DNA from: Anaerolineae bacterium
GTDB lineage: Bacteria; Chloroflexota; Anaerolineae; Aggregatilineales; Phototrophicaceae
DNA length: 64,000 bases
NCBI GenBank assembly: GCA_025055175.1
Contig: JANWYT010000020.1
Coordinates: 124,001-188,000, forward strand
Direction: 5' to 3'
Shown: positions 7,601-15,016 of the stretch, piece by piece
Numbering within the stretch: the first letter of the stretch is position 1
Layout: each line of letters opens with the position of its first letter
Notes under the pieces: model-generated
Databases searched by the model: none
Seen by the model: only the letters and a program-made list of their open reading frames with translations
Told to the model about the DNA's origin: nothing
Position numbers and translations under genes: made by a program

Positions 7601-8044
7601 ATGGACGCTCAAAGCCTTCTCCGCCATCGCACCTGGCCGAGCCTGCGCCTAGCCTGGCTGGCGCTGACGCTGTTGGCTTGCAATCTGGTCATCGGCGGTG
7701 CGCCGCCTGCCCCGCCTACGCCCGACCTGCCGCGCGTGCAAATCCTATCGCCAGCCAACAACCAGCTGGTTTACGAAGGCGCAGACTTCGACCTAGATAT
7801 CGTGGCTCAGGACGAGAGTCTGGGAATTGCGCGCGTGGAGCTATGGGTTGATGGAGTGCTGGTCAACAGCGCCAGCCCCAGCGAAGCCACCAGCGTGGCT
7901 GTCTTCCGCGTCATGATGAATTGGCTGGCGCGCGGGGTCGGCCTGCACGCTCTGGAAGCCGTCGCCTACCGCCCCGACGGCACGCGCAGCGACTCTGCCC
8001 TTCTCACTCTGGAAGTCATCGCACGCCCCACGCCTGGCCCATGA
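7601..8044 (+). CDS. Lipoprotein with Ig-like domain, 147 aa
   Basis: N-terminal lipoprotein signal: basic start, hydrophobic segment, lipobox LTLLAC at about residues 22-27, so Cys27 is probably lipid-modified and the protein sits on the outer face of the membrane. The rest (about residues 45-140) reads as one Ig/cadherin-like beta sandwich: VQILSPANNQLVYEGADFDL, then IARVELWVDGVLV and HALEAVAYRPDG. This is the style of the bacterial Ig-like 'wedge' domain used in surface binding. It overlaps the next lipoprotein gene by 4 nt (ATGA), so the two are co-translated and probably partners. Mature function unknown. Confidence 0.75.
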   Translation: MDAQSLLRHRTWPSLRLAWLALTLLACNLVIGGAPPAPPTPDLPRVQILSPANNQLVYEGADFDLDIVAQDESLGIARVELWVDGVLVNSASPSEATSVAVFRVMMNWLARGVGLHALEAVAYRPDGTRSDSALLTLEVIARPTPGP

Positions 8045-9144
8045 AGCGCCTACTGGCCCTGCTGCTGCTGGCCGCCTGCCAGGCTGCGCCGTCTACTCCT
8101 GACGCGCTGCCGCCCGACGTGCTGGCCCTGGCTGATTCCTGGCAACCTGTGGCGGCGCTTTGGCCCACTGCTTGGCCAGAAGCGCTGTTCGCCTGGCCTG
8201 CCAGCGACGCACAGGGACGTATGCGCTTGTGGGCCGCCAATCCTAGTCGTGCGCCGCACATTGTCGCCCTGGACTCTTGCCAGCCCATCGACGTGAGTTT
8301 GTGGCCCGCCGATCGGGATCGCGCTCATTTGCTGTGGCTGGACTGTGCCGAAGATGGGCTTGGCTTGCGCTTGTACCACGCTGTCTTGGGCCAGGATGGC
8401 GTGGCCGTCCTGGCGCAGCGCGCCCTCAGCACAGCTCACACCTTCGGCATTGCCGCGCTACCCCTGGTGCATGGCAGCCTGCTGCTGGCCTGGGTGCAGG
8501 GCGAACTAGGAGCAGAGCAGGCTTGGGCGCTGCGCCTCGACGGCCAGGGGCGTGGCCTGCTGCGACAGCAGGTAGCACGCTCCGTGCGTCAGGTGGCCCT
8601 GCTGCGCGGGCCTGATGGCGCGGCGCACCTGCTGGCCCAAGATGATGAGGAGCGCCTGACCTTCTATCGCCTGGATGATGAAGCCACGCTGGCCTGGTCT
8701 GAAGCACAGGCCCTGGGCGTTGGGCGAGCGCGCCGCTACGGCGAAGCGCGCTCGCGCCTACAAGCTGCTCCGTCTGACGAGGGGCTGCTGCTGTTTTGGC
8801 AGTGGCAAGATGGCGCGCGCGCCTGGGTAGAGTGGGCCGTTTGGCCCTGGGAAGGCCAGTCTAACCCTCCTGAAGCGCTGCGCGTGCTGGGCCAGCAGCC
8901 CGTCGTCTGGGCCAGGCTGGCCCAGGGCAGTTCCATCCCTGTCCTGGCAGCCCAGTGGGGACAGACGTTGGGGCTGTTGCGCTGGACGGGCCAGGGCTTC
9001 GTTGGCCACCCCTTAGCCCAAGCGCAAGCCTTAGCCGATCCGCCTCTGGCTCTGCTGCGGCCCAGCGGTGGCCTGCTGACCTGGACAGAAGTACGCGATC
9101 CTCTGGCCGATCTACGCCTGCTGGTCTGGCCAGATGCGGAATGA
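8041..9144 (+). CDS. Lipoprotein of unknown function, 367 aa
   Basis: Begins with a classic short lipoprotein signal, MKRLLALLLLAAC, making Cys13 the lipidation site. The mature part is Trp- and Leu-rich with repeated patterns of the form hLLLxWxxG and RLWAANPSR, suggesting a beta-propeller-like array of blades; no catalytic motif is evident. Start ATG 8041 overlaps the stop of the previous lipoprotein gene (ATGA). A longer ORF in the same frame starting at 7921 would lack the signal peptide and is rejected. Likely a periplasmic or surface sensor or binding partner; this is inference. Confidence 0.7.
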   Translation: MKRLLALLLLAACQAAPSTPDALPPDVLALADSWQPVAALWPTAWPEALFAWPASDAQGRMRLWAANPSRAPHIVALDSCQPIDVSLWPADRDRAHLLWLDCAEDGLGLRLYHAVLGQDGVAVLAQRALSTAHTFGIAALPLVHGSLLLAWVQGELGAEQAWALRLDGQGRGLLRQQVARSVRQVALLRGPDGAAHLLAQDDEERLTFYRLDDEATLAWSEAQALGVGRARRYGEARSRLQAAPSDEGLLLFWQWQDGARAWVEWAVWPWEGQSNPPEALRVLGQQPVVWARLAQGSSIPVLAAQWGQTLGLLRWTGQGFVGHPLAQAQALADPPLALLRPSGGLLTWTEVRDPLADLRLLVWPDAE

Positions 9145-9265
9145 AGCGCGCTGTGCGCCGACCAAGTAAAACTCCAAGTGCAGAAGTGGTCGCTTTTGTG
9201 TACAATTTGTCTAGTGATCCGTTTGCTTATCGGTGATTCACCTGATCTTCGGGAGTAGGCTCAGC

Positions 9266-9637
9266 ATGTCCAAATCACGTACTGAACAACTGATGGAATG
9301 CCTGCGCGATTTGAAGTCTAGCAGCGGCGACATTGAAGCGTCGGCCATCGTCAGCGTGGACGGCCTAAGCATGGCGTCTTCGCTGCCGCCGGGCATCGAA
9401 GAAGATCGCGTCTCGGCCATGTCTGCTGCTATGCTGTCGCTGGGTGAGCGCATCGCCAGCGAGCTGACGCGCGGCACGCTGGAACAGGTCAACGTCAGGG
9501 GCGAGAATGGTTATGTGATCCTGACCAGCGTCGGCGAAGAAGCCGTGCTGACCGTGCTAGCCCGCAAAGATGCCCGCCTGGGCCTGATCCTATTGGACGT
9601 AAGTCGTGCTGTCGAGGCCCTGGCTAAGATCGTCTGA
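9266..9637 (+). CDS. Roadblock/LC7 domain protein, 123 aa
   Basis: Single roadblock/LC7 (MglB-like) domain. Typical features are the central SAIVSVDGLSMASSLPPGIE strand pair, an amphipathic helix (AAMLSLGERIASEL), and ENGYVILTSVGEEAVLTVLA. Such proteins dimerise and regulate small Ras-like GTPases or act as scaffolds in signalling. No GTPase gene is nearby; instead it is followed after 1 nt by a V4R-domain gene and then a response regulator, so the partner here is probably a signalling complex. GGGAG 12 nt upstream supports ATG 9266. A TACAAT -10-like hexamer lies at 9201-9206. Confidence 0.88.
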   Translation: MSKSRTEQLMECLRDLKSSSGDIEASAIVSVDGLSMASSLPPGIEEDRVSAMSAAMLSLGERIASELTRGTLEQVNVRGENGYVILTSVGEEAVLTVLARKDARLGLILLDVSRAVEALAKIV

Positions 9638-9638
9638 C

Positions 9639-10286
9639 GTGTTAGAGCCGAGCGGTTTGTACTACCCCAACCGCTTGGCCCGCGCTTTCTTCATCGCGAT
9701 AGAAGAGGTGATGGGCCAAACGGGACTCAAAATCCTGCTAGAGACGGCGGGGCTGCACCACTATGCCCGTGAATGGCCGCAAAACACCCTAGAGCGGCGC
9801 TTCGACTTCGCCGAGATGGCGGCTATCCACGAGAGCCTGGAGGCTATGTACGGCGTGCGCGGTGGTCGTGGCCTGGCCCTCAAGATCGGGCGGGCTGCCT
9901 TCGCCAACGGCTTCCGCGAGTTCGGCGTGTTGCGCGGCTTGGGCGATCCGGCCTTTCGCGCTCTGCCCCTGCCACTGCGCGTCGACTATGGCCTGCGCGC
10001 CCTCACCACCGTCCTCAACAACTTCAGCGACCAAACGTCCAGCATAGAGACAGAGGGCAAAGACTTGCTGTTCATCAGCGAAGTTTGCCCGATGGCCTGG
10101 GGACGCAACAGCGATAAACCTGTCTGCCATGCCATGAGCGGCATTCTGCAAGAGTGTCTGCGCTGGGCCACCAACGGCCATGAATTTTACGTGCGTGAAA
10201 TTGCTTGTCGCGCCAGCGGCGCCGACTCCTGCGTCTTCCGCATTAACAAGCAAGCCATAGGCGAAGTGTCGCGCTCAGGGCTATAA
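9639..10286 (+). CDS. V4R (4-vinyl reductase) domain sensor protein, 215 aa
   Basis: A full-length V4R domain with the diagnostic C-terminus CRASGADSCVFRIN, matching the family pattern C-x-G-x-x-x-C. V4R domains are small-molecule or metal-binding sensors related to BchJ and to the XylR ligand domain. A conserved Cys pair (VCPMAWG, then CHAMSGIL) could bind a ligand. The start is most likely GTG at 9639, one base after the roadblock stop; an upstream ATG at 9606 overlaps that gene. Roadblock-V4R-response regulator order suggests one sensory pathway. Confidence 0.82.
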   Translation: MLEPSGLYYPNRLARAFFIAIEEVMGQTGLKILLETAGLHHYAREWPQNTLERRFDFAEMAAIHESLEAMYGVRGGRGLALKIGRAAFANGFREFGVLRGLGDPAFRALPLPLRVDYGLRALTTVLNNFSDQTSSIETEGKDLLFISEVCPMAWGRNSDKPVCHAMSGILQECLRWATNGHEFYVREIACRASGADSCVFRINKQAIGEVSRSGL

Positions 10287-10327
10287 TAGCCGCACGACAA
10301 TGCCTGACCCTGAAGGATAGAGTCATC

Positions 10328-11161
10328 GTGGACAAACCTCACCTACTCATCGTTGAAGATGACCTCGACCTCTCCGACATGATTAGCTCGTATTTTCGTG
10401 TGCAGAACTACGAGGTACAGACCGCTGCCTGGGGTGAGGAAGCGCTCAAGCTGATCGACCACCATGCCTTCGATCTGGTCATGCTGGACGTGCGCCTGCC
10501 CGACATCGATGGCTTCGAGCTGTGCCGTCGCCTGCGCGAACAGCGCAAGACCGCCGATCTGCCCGTCATCTTCCTGACAGAGAAGCGCGACCGCGTGGAC
10601 AAGCTGCACGGCTTAGAGTTGGGCGTCGTCGACTACATCACCAAGCCATTCGACATCCAAGAGCTGCGCCTGCGCGTGCGCAACGCCATCAACCGCGCTC
10701 AGAAGCCCGTCGCCTTCCACCCAGTGACCAACTTGCCCCAGGGCGACGTGGTAGAGGAGACGCTCAGTGGCCTATTGACGCGCCGCGATGGATGGGCCAT
10801 CCTGCACTTGGCCATCAACAGCCTAGACAATTACCGCGAGCGCTACGGCTTCGTGGCGGCCGATGACGTGCTGCGCGCCGCCGCCATCATCTTGCGCAAC
10901 GCCGTGCGCGAATTCGGCAGCGAGGACGACTTCATCGGCCATCTGAGCAGCGACAGTCTGCTCATCATCACCCAGGCCAGCACCATAGGCGACATGCGCG
11001 AACGCATCGACCGCCGTCTCAAGCAGTTTTATCCGCTGCGCGAGCGCAAAAACGCCAACGACTTGCGCTTCGCCCTGGCCTCTCTGTCCCTGGCCGATGG
11101 CCCATTCGACGATGCGTCTCACATCCGCCAACGCCTGACCGAGCGCCTAGCGCAGGAATAA
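10328..11161 (+). CDS. Response regulator with degenerate GGDEF-like output domain, 277 aa
   Basis: Residues 1-120 form an intact receiver: acidic pair Asp11-Asp12, phospho-acceptor Asp54 (LVMLDVRLP), Thr84 and Lys106 (YITKPFD). Residues about 130-277 keep the fold of a diguanylate cyclase (RDGWAILHLAINSLDNYRER, then DDVLRAAAIILRNAV), but the GGDEF active-site loop reads HLSSDSLLII, so it cannot be an active cyclase. It may be a dimerisation or c-di-GMP-independent docking module. Start GTG 10328 with AAGGA upstream; TATAAT at about 10283-10288 could be its own promoter. Confidence 0.88.
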   Translation: MDKPHLLIVEDDLDLSDMISSYFRVQNYEVQTAAWGEEALKLIDHHAFDLVMLDVRLPDIDGFELCRRLREQRKTADLPVIFLTEKRDRVDKLHGLELGVVDYITKPFDIQELRLRVRNAINRAQKPVAFHPVTNLPQGDVVEETLSGLLTRRDGWAILHLAINSLDNYRERYGFVAADDVLRAAAIILRNAVREFGSEDDFIGHLSSDSLLIITQASTIGDMRERIDRRLKQFYPLRERKNANDLRFALASLSLADGPFDDASHIRQRLTERLAQE

Positions 11162-11263
11162 CCCTTACTTTAGTCCTATTGTCCAATTGATGGTCTTGTT
11201 CTATGTTGCCTCATCGGCGCTGCCTATGCCGTCGCTCAATTGCTATTCAGGAGTGCATGTCTC

Positions 11264-11749
11264 ATGCCTGACGACCCCCAGAAACCCGCCAAGACCAGTG
11301 CTTCAGATGAGACCACCGACGTGGAACGCAAGAGCCAGACCAACTACCTGAATCTGCGCCCTAGCGCCGACGCTCCCAGCCGCGCCCCGTCCACGACCAC
11401 CAAATACCTAAGCGATGGTTGGCGCGTCAGCTTCAAGATCGGCACAGAGATCATCTACCTGCCCGACAAGGCGCAGATCACCATCGGGCGCGCCCCAGAG
11501 CCGGACAACGAAGTTGAACTGGATTTGAGCAAGTTTGGTGCGTTGCCACTGGGCGTCTCGCGCCATCACGCCCGCATCAGCGTGATCGAAGGCCTGCTGT
11601 ACCTGCGCGACTTGCAAAGCACCAATGGCACGCGCATCAACGGTTTCCAGGTGACGCCCAATCAGGACTATCGTCTGCGCGATGGTGACGAGATTGAACT
11701 CGGACGCCTGCGCTTGATCCTGAAATACGAACGCCTGCGCACGAGCTGA
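11264..11749 (+). CDS. FHA-domain protein, 161 aa
   Basis: After a Thr/Ser/Lys-rich N-terminal tail (about 60 residues, possible phosphorylation targets) comes a forkhead-associated domain: ITIGRAPEPDN, VSRHHARISV, LYLRDLQSTNGTRINGFQV. The phosphothreonine-binding residues Arg (GRAP), Ser/Arg/His (SRHH) and Asn (STNGT) are all present. It should bind phosphothreonine peptides made by Ser/Thr kinases, two of which are encoded in this window. ATG 11264 with AGGAG 10 nt upstream. Three nt before the FAH-family gene, so probably co-transcribed with it. Confidence 0.88.
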   Translation: MPDDPQKPAKTSASDETTDVERKSQTNYLNLRPSADAPSRAPSTTTKYLSDGWRVSFKIGTEIIYLPDKAQITIGRAPEPDNEVELDLSKFGALPLGVSRHHARISVIEGLLYLRDLQSTNGTRINGFQVTPNQDYRLRDGDEIELGRLRLILKYERLRTS

Positions 11750-11752
11750 ACC

Positions 11753-12565
11753 ATGCGTCTGCTGAGCTACGCCAAAGCTGATGGCACGCTGCACCTGGGC
11801 GAGTGGCGCAACGAAGCGCTCTACACCTTGCCCCACGCCTCCGTCTTGGAGGTGCTGAGCGGCAAGGTGAATCGGGACGAGCAGTACAAGATGAAGAGCA
11901 GCTACACCCTGAGCGTGCCTTACGTGCCGCCGCGTATCTTCGCTATTGGACGCAACTACGCAGAACACGCCGCTGAGCTGGGCAGCCAAGCCCCATCCAA
12001 GCCCCTCATCTTCGCCAAGTTCCCGTCCTGCGTCATCGGCACGGGCCAGGCCATCGAATGGACGCCACGCATCACTCAACAGGTGGACTGGGAGGGCGAA
12101 TTGGCCGTCATCATTGGCAAAGGGGGACGGGATATCCCCGAAGAACAGGCTTATGAGCATATCTACGGCTACACCATCGCCAACGACGTGAGCGCGCGCG
12201 ACTTGCAAGATGGCGATGGCCAATGGACGCGCGCCAAAGGCCTGGACACCTTCTGCCCGCTCGGCCCTCATCTGGTGAGCACCGACGAAATACCCGACCC
12301 GCACGCTCTGCGTATCGTGACGACGGTCAACGGCGAGGTCATGCAAGATGGCCACACCGGCGCCATGATCTTCAAGATTCCTTTTCTGGTAGCCTATCTC
12401 TCGCAGTCGTTCACCTTGCGGCCCGGCGACTTGATCTTGACGGGGACCCCCAGCGGCGTGGGCAAGGCGCGCAAGCCACCGCGCTTCCTGGCCGACGGTG
12501 ACGTGGTGAGCGTGACGATTGAAGGGCTGGGGACGCTGAGCAATCCTTGCCGCGTTCGGCCATGA
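11753..12565 (+). CDS. Fumarylacetoacetate hydrolase family enzyme, 270 aa
   Basis: FAH-superfamily metal-dependent C-C hydrolase/isomerase/decarboxylase. The family core is complete: FAIGRNYAEHAAELG, KFPSCVIGTGQ, the acidic metal ligands in DWEGELAVIIG, GYTIANDVSARDLQ, LRPGDLILTGTPSGVG and GDVVSVTIEGLGTLSNPC. The substrate cannot be read from sequence; oxaloacetate decarboxylase/acylpyruvase or HHED isomerase activities are typical of this length. It starts 3 nt after the FHA gene and overlaps the DarG-like gene by 4 nt (ATGA). Confidence 0.92.
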   Translation: MRLLSYAKADGTLHLGEWRNEALYTLPHASVLEVLSGKVNRDEQYKMKSSYTLSVPYVPPRIFAIGRNYAEHAAELGSQAPSKPLIFAKFPSCVIGTGQAIEWTPRITQQVDWEGELAVIIGKGGRDIPEEQAYEHIYGYTIANDVSARDLQDGDGQWTRAKGLDTFCPLGPHLVSTDEIPDPHALRIVTTVNGEVMQDGHTGAMIFKIPFLVAYLSQSFTLRPGDLILTGTPSGVGKARKPPRFLADGDVVSVTIEGLGTLSNPCRVRP

Positions 12566-13419
12566 TCCTCACTGTCCTAGAAGGTGACATCTTCACCAGC
12601 CCTGCCCAGACGCTGGTGAACCCCGTGAACACCGTCGGGACGATGAGCGCAGGCCTATCCCAAGGCTTCAAGCGTCTCTTCCCGACCATGTTTGAAGCTT
12701 ATCGCCAGGCTTGTCAGGCTGATGAATTCAGCCCTGGCCAGCTGCTGTTGTACCGCACGCCGCACAAGTGGGTCCTCAATTTCCCCACGCGCCGTCACTG
12801 GCGTGCGGTGGTCAGGCTGGAGACGATTGAGCAAGGCTTGCTGAAGTTCGCGGCTGGCTTCGCTGAACAGGGGATTGTCTCGGTCTCTTTTCCCTTGTTG
12901 GGCGAGGAGACGTTAGGCTGGGAGCAAGTGCGGCCTCTGTTCACATCCATCCTAGGTCACCTGCCGCTGATGATTTATCTGCACCCTCAGGCAGAACAGA
13001 CGCCGCTCAGTGCGCAAGTGTTGCGCCGCTGGTTGGCCGCCCCTCCGACGACGCCCAGCTTCGCCGCCTGGTGGCGCGACCTGTTGCGCCATTTGCGCCG
13101 CGAGCCGCACCTGCTGGCCCAGGACGTGGCCTACCAGGCGGTCTTGCCCAAAGAAGGGCAGAAGCCCAGCCTGCGCCTCCAGCCTCCGACGGGGGAGGCG
13201 CTATACCTGAGCGAGAGCGCCTTGCGCGAGCTGTGGGCCTACGTGACGCAGGTGGGCTATGTGCTGCCGCACGCGCTGCCTCAGCAGCTAGACGCGCACG
13301 GCCCGCTGATTGTGGCGCTGCTGACGCGCAGCAGGCTGCTGCGCGCGCTGCGCTTCCAGTTCATGGACGGTACGACCGTCCAGGGCGCGCACTTGCTGCC
13401 CACCATCCCCGCTGCCTAG
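12562..13419 (+). CDS. DarG-like macrodomain protein, 285 aa, no DarT neighbour
   Basis: Residues 1-150 match the DarG-type macrodomain, which removes ADP-ribose from DNA and is the antitoxin of DarT: LEGDIFTSPAQTLVNPVNTV, then FPTMFEAYRQAC, NFPTRRHWR and the following LETIEQGLLKF. Two sites differ from canonical DarG as I remember it: the ligand loop after TVG reads TMSAG rather than VMGKG, and the Lys of NFPTK-type motifs is Arg77. The second Gly-rich loop (PLLGEETLGW) is also unusual. Residues 150-285 form a separate C-terminal domain of unknown fold ending FMDGTTVQGAHLLP. No DarT gene precedes it. Start overlaps the FAH stop by 4 nt. Confidence 0.75.
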   Translation: MILTVLEGDIFTSPAQTLVNPVNTVGTMSAGLSQGFKRLFPTMFEAYRQACQADEFSPGQLLLYRTPHKWVLNFPTRRHWRAVVRLETIEQGLLKFAAGFAEQGIVSVSFPLLGEETLGWEQVRPLFTSILGHLPLMIYLHPQAEQTPLSAQVLRRWLAAPPTTPSFAAWWRDLLRHLRREPHLLAQDVAYQAVLPKEGQKPSLRLQPPTGEALYLSESALRELWAYVTQVGYVLPHALPQQLDAHGPLIVALLTRSRLLRALRFQFMDGTTVQGAHLLPTIPAA

Positions 13420-13472
13420 CCGTCCTGCGCTTCTGCTGATACAATTGTTCTATGGTATGTGAGGAGAGCGGG

Positions 13473-14360
13473 ATGAATCAATACGTAGACTACGAGCGAA
13501 TGGCTCAGGTGCTTCAAGTGAGCAAAGACGAAGCGCGCATCATGGTTGAAACTGGGCAAATGCCAGATTCGCAGCCTAAGTCAGCCCAAAAGACTCCGTT
13601 CTTCTCTGCTCAGAACCTGCAAATCTATCATGATGACTTCCTCACGTCGGATGTTTTGCCCGACGAGAGCGTCGACTTAATCGTGACTTCACCACCTTAC
13701 AACGTAGGCATTGGCTACAGTACCCACGATGACGCGCACGAATATCGCGACTATCTAGCGCTTTCCGAAGCTTGGCTCAAACAAGCTTATCGCGTAAGCC
13801 GTCCCGATGGCCGCTTGTGTGTGAACATTCCGCTCGACAAGAACAAAGGTGGCCAGCAGAGCGTTTGCGCTGACGTGACTTCCATCGCTAAAGCGATTGG
13901 TTGGCAATACCACTCAACTATCATTTGGAACGAAGGCAATATTTCGCGTCGCACCGCTTGGGGATCATGGATGAGTGCGAGTGCGCCTTATGTCATCGCT
14001 CCCGTAGAAGTGATTGTCGTGCTATACAAGCAGCATTGGAAGAAGCGCCAGCCAGGCATGAGCGACATCACGCGCGACGAGTTCATGGCTTGGACGAATG
14101 GTCTCTGGACGTTCAACGGTGAGAGCAAAAAGCGCGTAGGTCATCCTGCGCCTTTCCCGCGCGAATTGCCACGACGCTGTATCCGTCTCTTTAGCTACGT
14201 CGGTGATGTCATCCTAGACCCTTTCATGGGGAGCGGAACGACTCTGCTCGAAGCTTGGGATAACAAGCGCACGGGTATAGGTTTTGATATTGCTCAAGAA
14301 TATTGTGAGCTTGCTCAAAAACGTCTGGAGTCTTTATGGCAACAACCCAGGTTGATTTGA
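13473..14360 (+). CDS. Site-specific DNA methyltransferase (N4-cytosine or N6-adenine), 295 aa
   Basis: Beta-class amino-methyltransferase of a type II restriction-modification system. Catalytic motif IV TSPPY is at residues 72-76 and the AdoMet-binding motif DPFMGSGTT is near residue 255, the order that defines the beta class. TSPPY is common in N4-cytosine enzymes but also found in N6-adenine ones, so the base is uncertain. The target-recognition region lies between the motifs (IIWNEGNISRRTAWGSW). ATG 13473 with GAGGAGAG upstream; a TACAAT hexamer at 13440-13445 could drive it. It overlaps the broken HNH nuclease gene by 25 nt. Codon use is more AT-rich than the neighbours, suggesting acquisition. 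Confidence 0.9.
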   Translation: MNQYVDYERMAQVLQVSKDEARIMVETGQMPDSQPKSAQKTPFFSAQNLQIYHDDFLTSDVLPDESVDLIVTSPPYNVGIGYSTHDDAHEYRDYLALSEAWLKQAYRVSRPDGRLCVNIPLDKNKGGQQSVCADVTSIAKAIGWQYHSTIIWNEGNISRRTAWGSWMSASAPYVIAPVEVIVVLYKQHWKKRQPGMSDITRDEFMAWTNGLWTFNGESKKRVGHPAPFPRELPRRCIRLFSYVGDVILDPFMGSGTTLLEAWDNKRTGIGFDIAQEYCELAQKRLESLWQQPRLI

Positions 14361-14769
14361 TTATGGAGTTTTTCCAGCAGCACCCCAACCGCGACATACC
14401 TACAGAGGAGGTGGTAGATTGGGTGACGGTGGAGTGGGAAAGGCGCAAAGGAACTAAATTTCGCGATCCAGACCGAGCAATTCGCATGTTGGCACAGCAA
14501 GGACAACTCATCAAGCTTAAAAACGGACTATATCGTTATGATCCTGATTTAGTTCAGAAACGAGACGATTTAACGGCCAAACCTTGTGTGGCCAACACAA
14601 CAACCTCAAGAAGAATTACAGTCAGACCGAATCCGGCAAGCGCATGTTCATTCGTCTGTATAAACGCGCCAAGCAGATAGGCGACGAAAAAAACCTAGCT
14701 TTCTTCCGCGAAATACTGCGCGTTTACGAAAAGCATGGCGTCAACGGTCACATCGAATGGCACGAATAG
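14336..14769 (+). pseudogene. HNH restriction endonuclease remnant with internal deletion
   Basis: The N-terminal ORF (14336-14680 in frame) encodes a helical specificity-like domain (MATTQVDLIMEFFQQHP, then FRDPDRAIRMLAQQG and LYRYDPDLVQ) up to RDDLT at about 14573. From 14572 a different frame encodes a typical HNH C-terminal half: NGQTLCGQHNNLKKNY followed by a helical tail ending HIEWHE at 14769. The expected middle (first Cys pair and the catalytic His-Asp-His segment, some 35-45 residues in such enzymes) is missing, so a deletion has both removed the active site and shifted the frame. The methyltransferase beside it is intact. Confidence 0.75.
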
Positions 14770-14782
14770 CTAACCTACATGC

Positions 14783-14810
14783 AAAAAGGCCCTTGCTTAG
14801 GGCCTTTTTC
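14783..14810. terminator. Bidirectional intrinsic terminator
   Basis: AAAAAGGCCC (14783-14792), 7-nt loop, GGGCCTTTTT (14800-14809): perfect 10-bp stem with A and T runs on each side. It can end both the restriction-modification unit on the plus strand and the tRNA-Gly transcript on the minus strand. Confidence 0.88.
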
Positions 14811-14816
14811 TGCGTG

Positions 14817-14888
14817 AGCGGGTGATGGAATTCGAATCCATGACCTATTCCTTGGCAAGGAATTGTTCTACCGCTGAACTACACCCGC
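14817..14888 (-). tRNA. tRNA-Gly (GCC)
   Basis: 72-nt cloverleaf on the minus strand: acceptor GCGGGTG pairing with CACCCGC, D arm GTTCAGCGGTAGAAC, anticodon arm ATTCC-TTGCCAA-GGAAT with anticodon GCC, T arm ATGGATTCGAATTCCAT. CCA is not encoded. The terminator at 14783-14810 lies directly downstream. Confidence 0.95.
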
Positions 14889-14948
14889 AAGGCTATTGAC
14901 GCGTATAGTAATCCAAGCGCCACGCCTTGACAAGGGGGAATTTTGCGC

Positions 14949-14977
14949 TTGCTCTGGCGCGCCCCTCTCCCTACAAT
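14949..14977 (+). promoter_or_regulatory. Promoter of the methyltransferase gene at 15017
   Basis: TTGCTC (14949-14954), 17-nt spacer, TACAAT (14972-14977). About 33-nt leader to ATG 15017, with AAAGG before the start codon. TACAAT-type -10 hexamers recur upstream of several genes in this window. Confidence 0.55.
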
Positions 14978-15016
14978 GCCCGACCTGAGGACGCCACCAG
15001 CAGCGAAAGGCCCACC

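Noticed and set aside
11408-12355. 315-codon minus-strand ORF opposite the FHA and FAH-family genes
   Set aside because: Both sense genes are complete family matches; the antisense protein is low-complexity Ala/Val/Gln/His and crosses two genes.
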